Origin: an archaeon
Lineage (GTDB): Archaea > Nanobdellota > Nanobdellia > Woesearchaeales > WJKL01
Direction: 5' to 3'
NCBI GenBank assembly: GCA_020056025.1
Contig: JAGVIO010000091.1
Span: forward strand, 1-13,162
DNA: 13,162 bases
Shown here: positions 12,663 to 13,162 of the stretch, one piece after another
Layout: each line of letters opens with the position of its first letter
Numbering within the stretch: position 1 is the first letter of the stretch
Notes under the pieces: model-generated
What the model saw: the letters and a program-made list of their open reading frames with translations, nothing else
What the model was told of the DNA's origin: nothing
The model's database searches: none
Program-made: the position numbers and the translations under genes

Positions 12663-12723
12663 CTTTCGGTTTTTAGGTGTGTTATTATACATAAAACAAT
12701 TCAAAAAGAAAAAACAAAATCAA

Positions 12724-13116
12724 TCAGCACGGAGGGCTTTCATCAACCTTTCCATTGCCATTGTTGTCAATGCCGTCTGCGCATACTTCTTCATCTGTCT
12801 GGCCATTGCAGTTATTGTCATTTCCGTCAGGCAGTTCCGGAGTCGGGCTGCATGCCGCTGCAGGGGTAGAAGGTGCTGGAGCTGCTTGTTGCTCAAGGCT
12901 TGGAGCATTTTCTTCAGGTGTCTCTTTGTCCACATCTGTATCTTCTTCACAGCAGGAGCAGCCTTCAAGCAATTCACCGCCGCCTAACCAGAAGAACGGG
13001 CCGCTTAAATACCAGGGCGGTTCTTTTTTTTCTTTTTCATCCTCTGCAAAAGCAAAATTCATGATGCTTAATAAAAATACTAGAACCACAATAATTGCGA
13101 TTTGTTTCTTATCCAT
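12724..13116 (-). CDS. Secreted or anchored protein with DxDxDG-like calcium-loop repeats
   Basis: A 130-aa protein. An N-terminal signal or anchor helix (about 5-24, IAIIVVLVFLLSIMNFAFA) is followed by an acidic Lys/Glu stretch, CSCC (53-56), an Ala/Pro/Ser/Thr-rich linker (about 70-95) and two loops, DGNDNNCNGQTDEE (97-110) and DGIDNNGNGKVDE (114-126). These resemble the MopE-type putative metal-binding motif (DGxDNDCDGxxDE) and thrombospondin type-3 calcium loops. It probably sits outside the membrane, binding calcium or other cations. With only two repeats it is far shorter than most proteins carrying this motif. The start is set by SD AAAAGGTGA 4 nt ahead; the TATA box is at the right edge. 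Family motif confident, function unknown. Confidence 0.82.
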   Translation of the reverse strand: MDKKQIAIIVVLVFLLSIMNFAFAEDEKEKKEPPWYLSGPFFWLGGGELLEGCSCCEEDTDVDKETPEENAPSLEQQAAPAPSTPAAACSPTPELPDGNDNNCNGQTDEEVCADGIDNNGNGKVDESPPC

Positions 13117-13150
13117 GATATCACCTTTTGAATATAATTTACATAAACCT

Positions 13151-13158
13151 TTATAAAT
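13151..13158 (-). promoter_or_regulatory. TATA box of the secreted-protein gene
   Basis: TTATAAAT on the plus strand (ATTTATAA on the coding strand), about 38 bp before the ATG; this leaves a leader of roughly 10-12 nt that just contains the SD site. Confidence 0.5.
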
Positions 13159-13162
13159 ATTA

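Noticed and set aside
12755..13156. 133-aa plus-strand frame rich in Ser/Pro
   Set aside because: It is the antisense shadow of the secreted-protein gene, which has a signal peptide, SD and metal-binding motifs.

Overview
The window looks like part of an AT-rich archaeal chromosome. A small-genome, DPANN-type lineage such as Woesearchaeota or Pacearchaeota is my best guess, but that placement is inference. The archaeal evidence is threefold. First, many genes have a TATA-like box about 26-30 bp before the ATG with no room for a leader. Second, other genes carry GGTGAT/GAGGTG-type Shine-Dalgarno (SD) sites. Third, a tRNA-Ser has a 15-nt intron at the canonical 37/38 position with bulge-helix-bulge geometry and no encoded CCA. 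The mix of bacterial-type MetRS, VapBC and very small proteins fits a reduced archaeal genome. I see no rRNA, CRISPR array, transposase or phage gene.

Layout. Positions 7-763 (minus) hold a rubrerythrin-like diiron protein and a DUF2892 small membrane protein. Positions 764-1449 contain no convincing protein gene; they hold strong hairpins and two copies of a repeat whose fold is kept while its sequence changes, which is my best candidate for an undescribed RNA or element. Positions 1450-2118 (plus) encode a PPP-type metallophosphoesterase. Positions 2122-4490 (minus) form a redox and metal cluster: a thioredoxin-reductase-like flavoprotein, a rubredoxin-like protein, a ferredoxin:thioredoxin reductase catalytic subunit, a single-cluster ferredoxin and a ZIP metal transporter. 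Positions 4554-5719 (minus) hold a PfkB sugar/nucleoside kinase translationally coupled to a 16-cysteine duplicated mini-protein. Positions 5814-8571 (plus) hold a tandem HIT-domain protein with degraded active sites, a 57-aa unknown and an MFS transporter. They are followed by tRNA-Ser(CGA) at 8606-8703 and, on the minus strand, a 45-aa membrane protein. Positions 8940-10475 (minus) encode a PIN-like protein and a methyltransferase, divergent from MetRS (10529-12016, plus) across a single palindromic TATA box. The end holds a VapBC pair (12017-12636) and a secreted protein with calcium-loop-like repeats (12724-13116).

How the genes may work together. The redox genes suggest electron flow from ferredoxin to thiols through FTR and perhaps through a flavin reductase lacking the usual NADPH motif, while rubrerythrin and the rubredoxin-like protein would handle peroxide or oxygen. 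No thioredoxin is encoded here, so the terminal acceptor is unknown. The other genes (MetRS, tRNA-Ser, kinase, transporter) look like ordinary housekeeping with short intergenic gaps.
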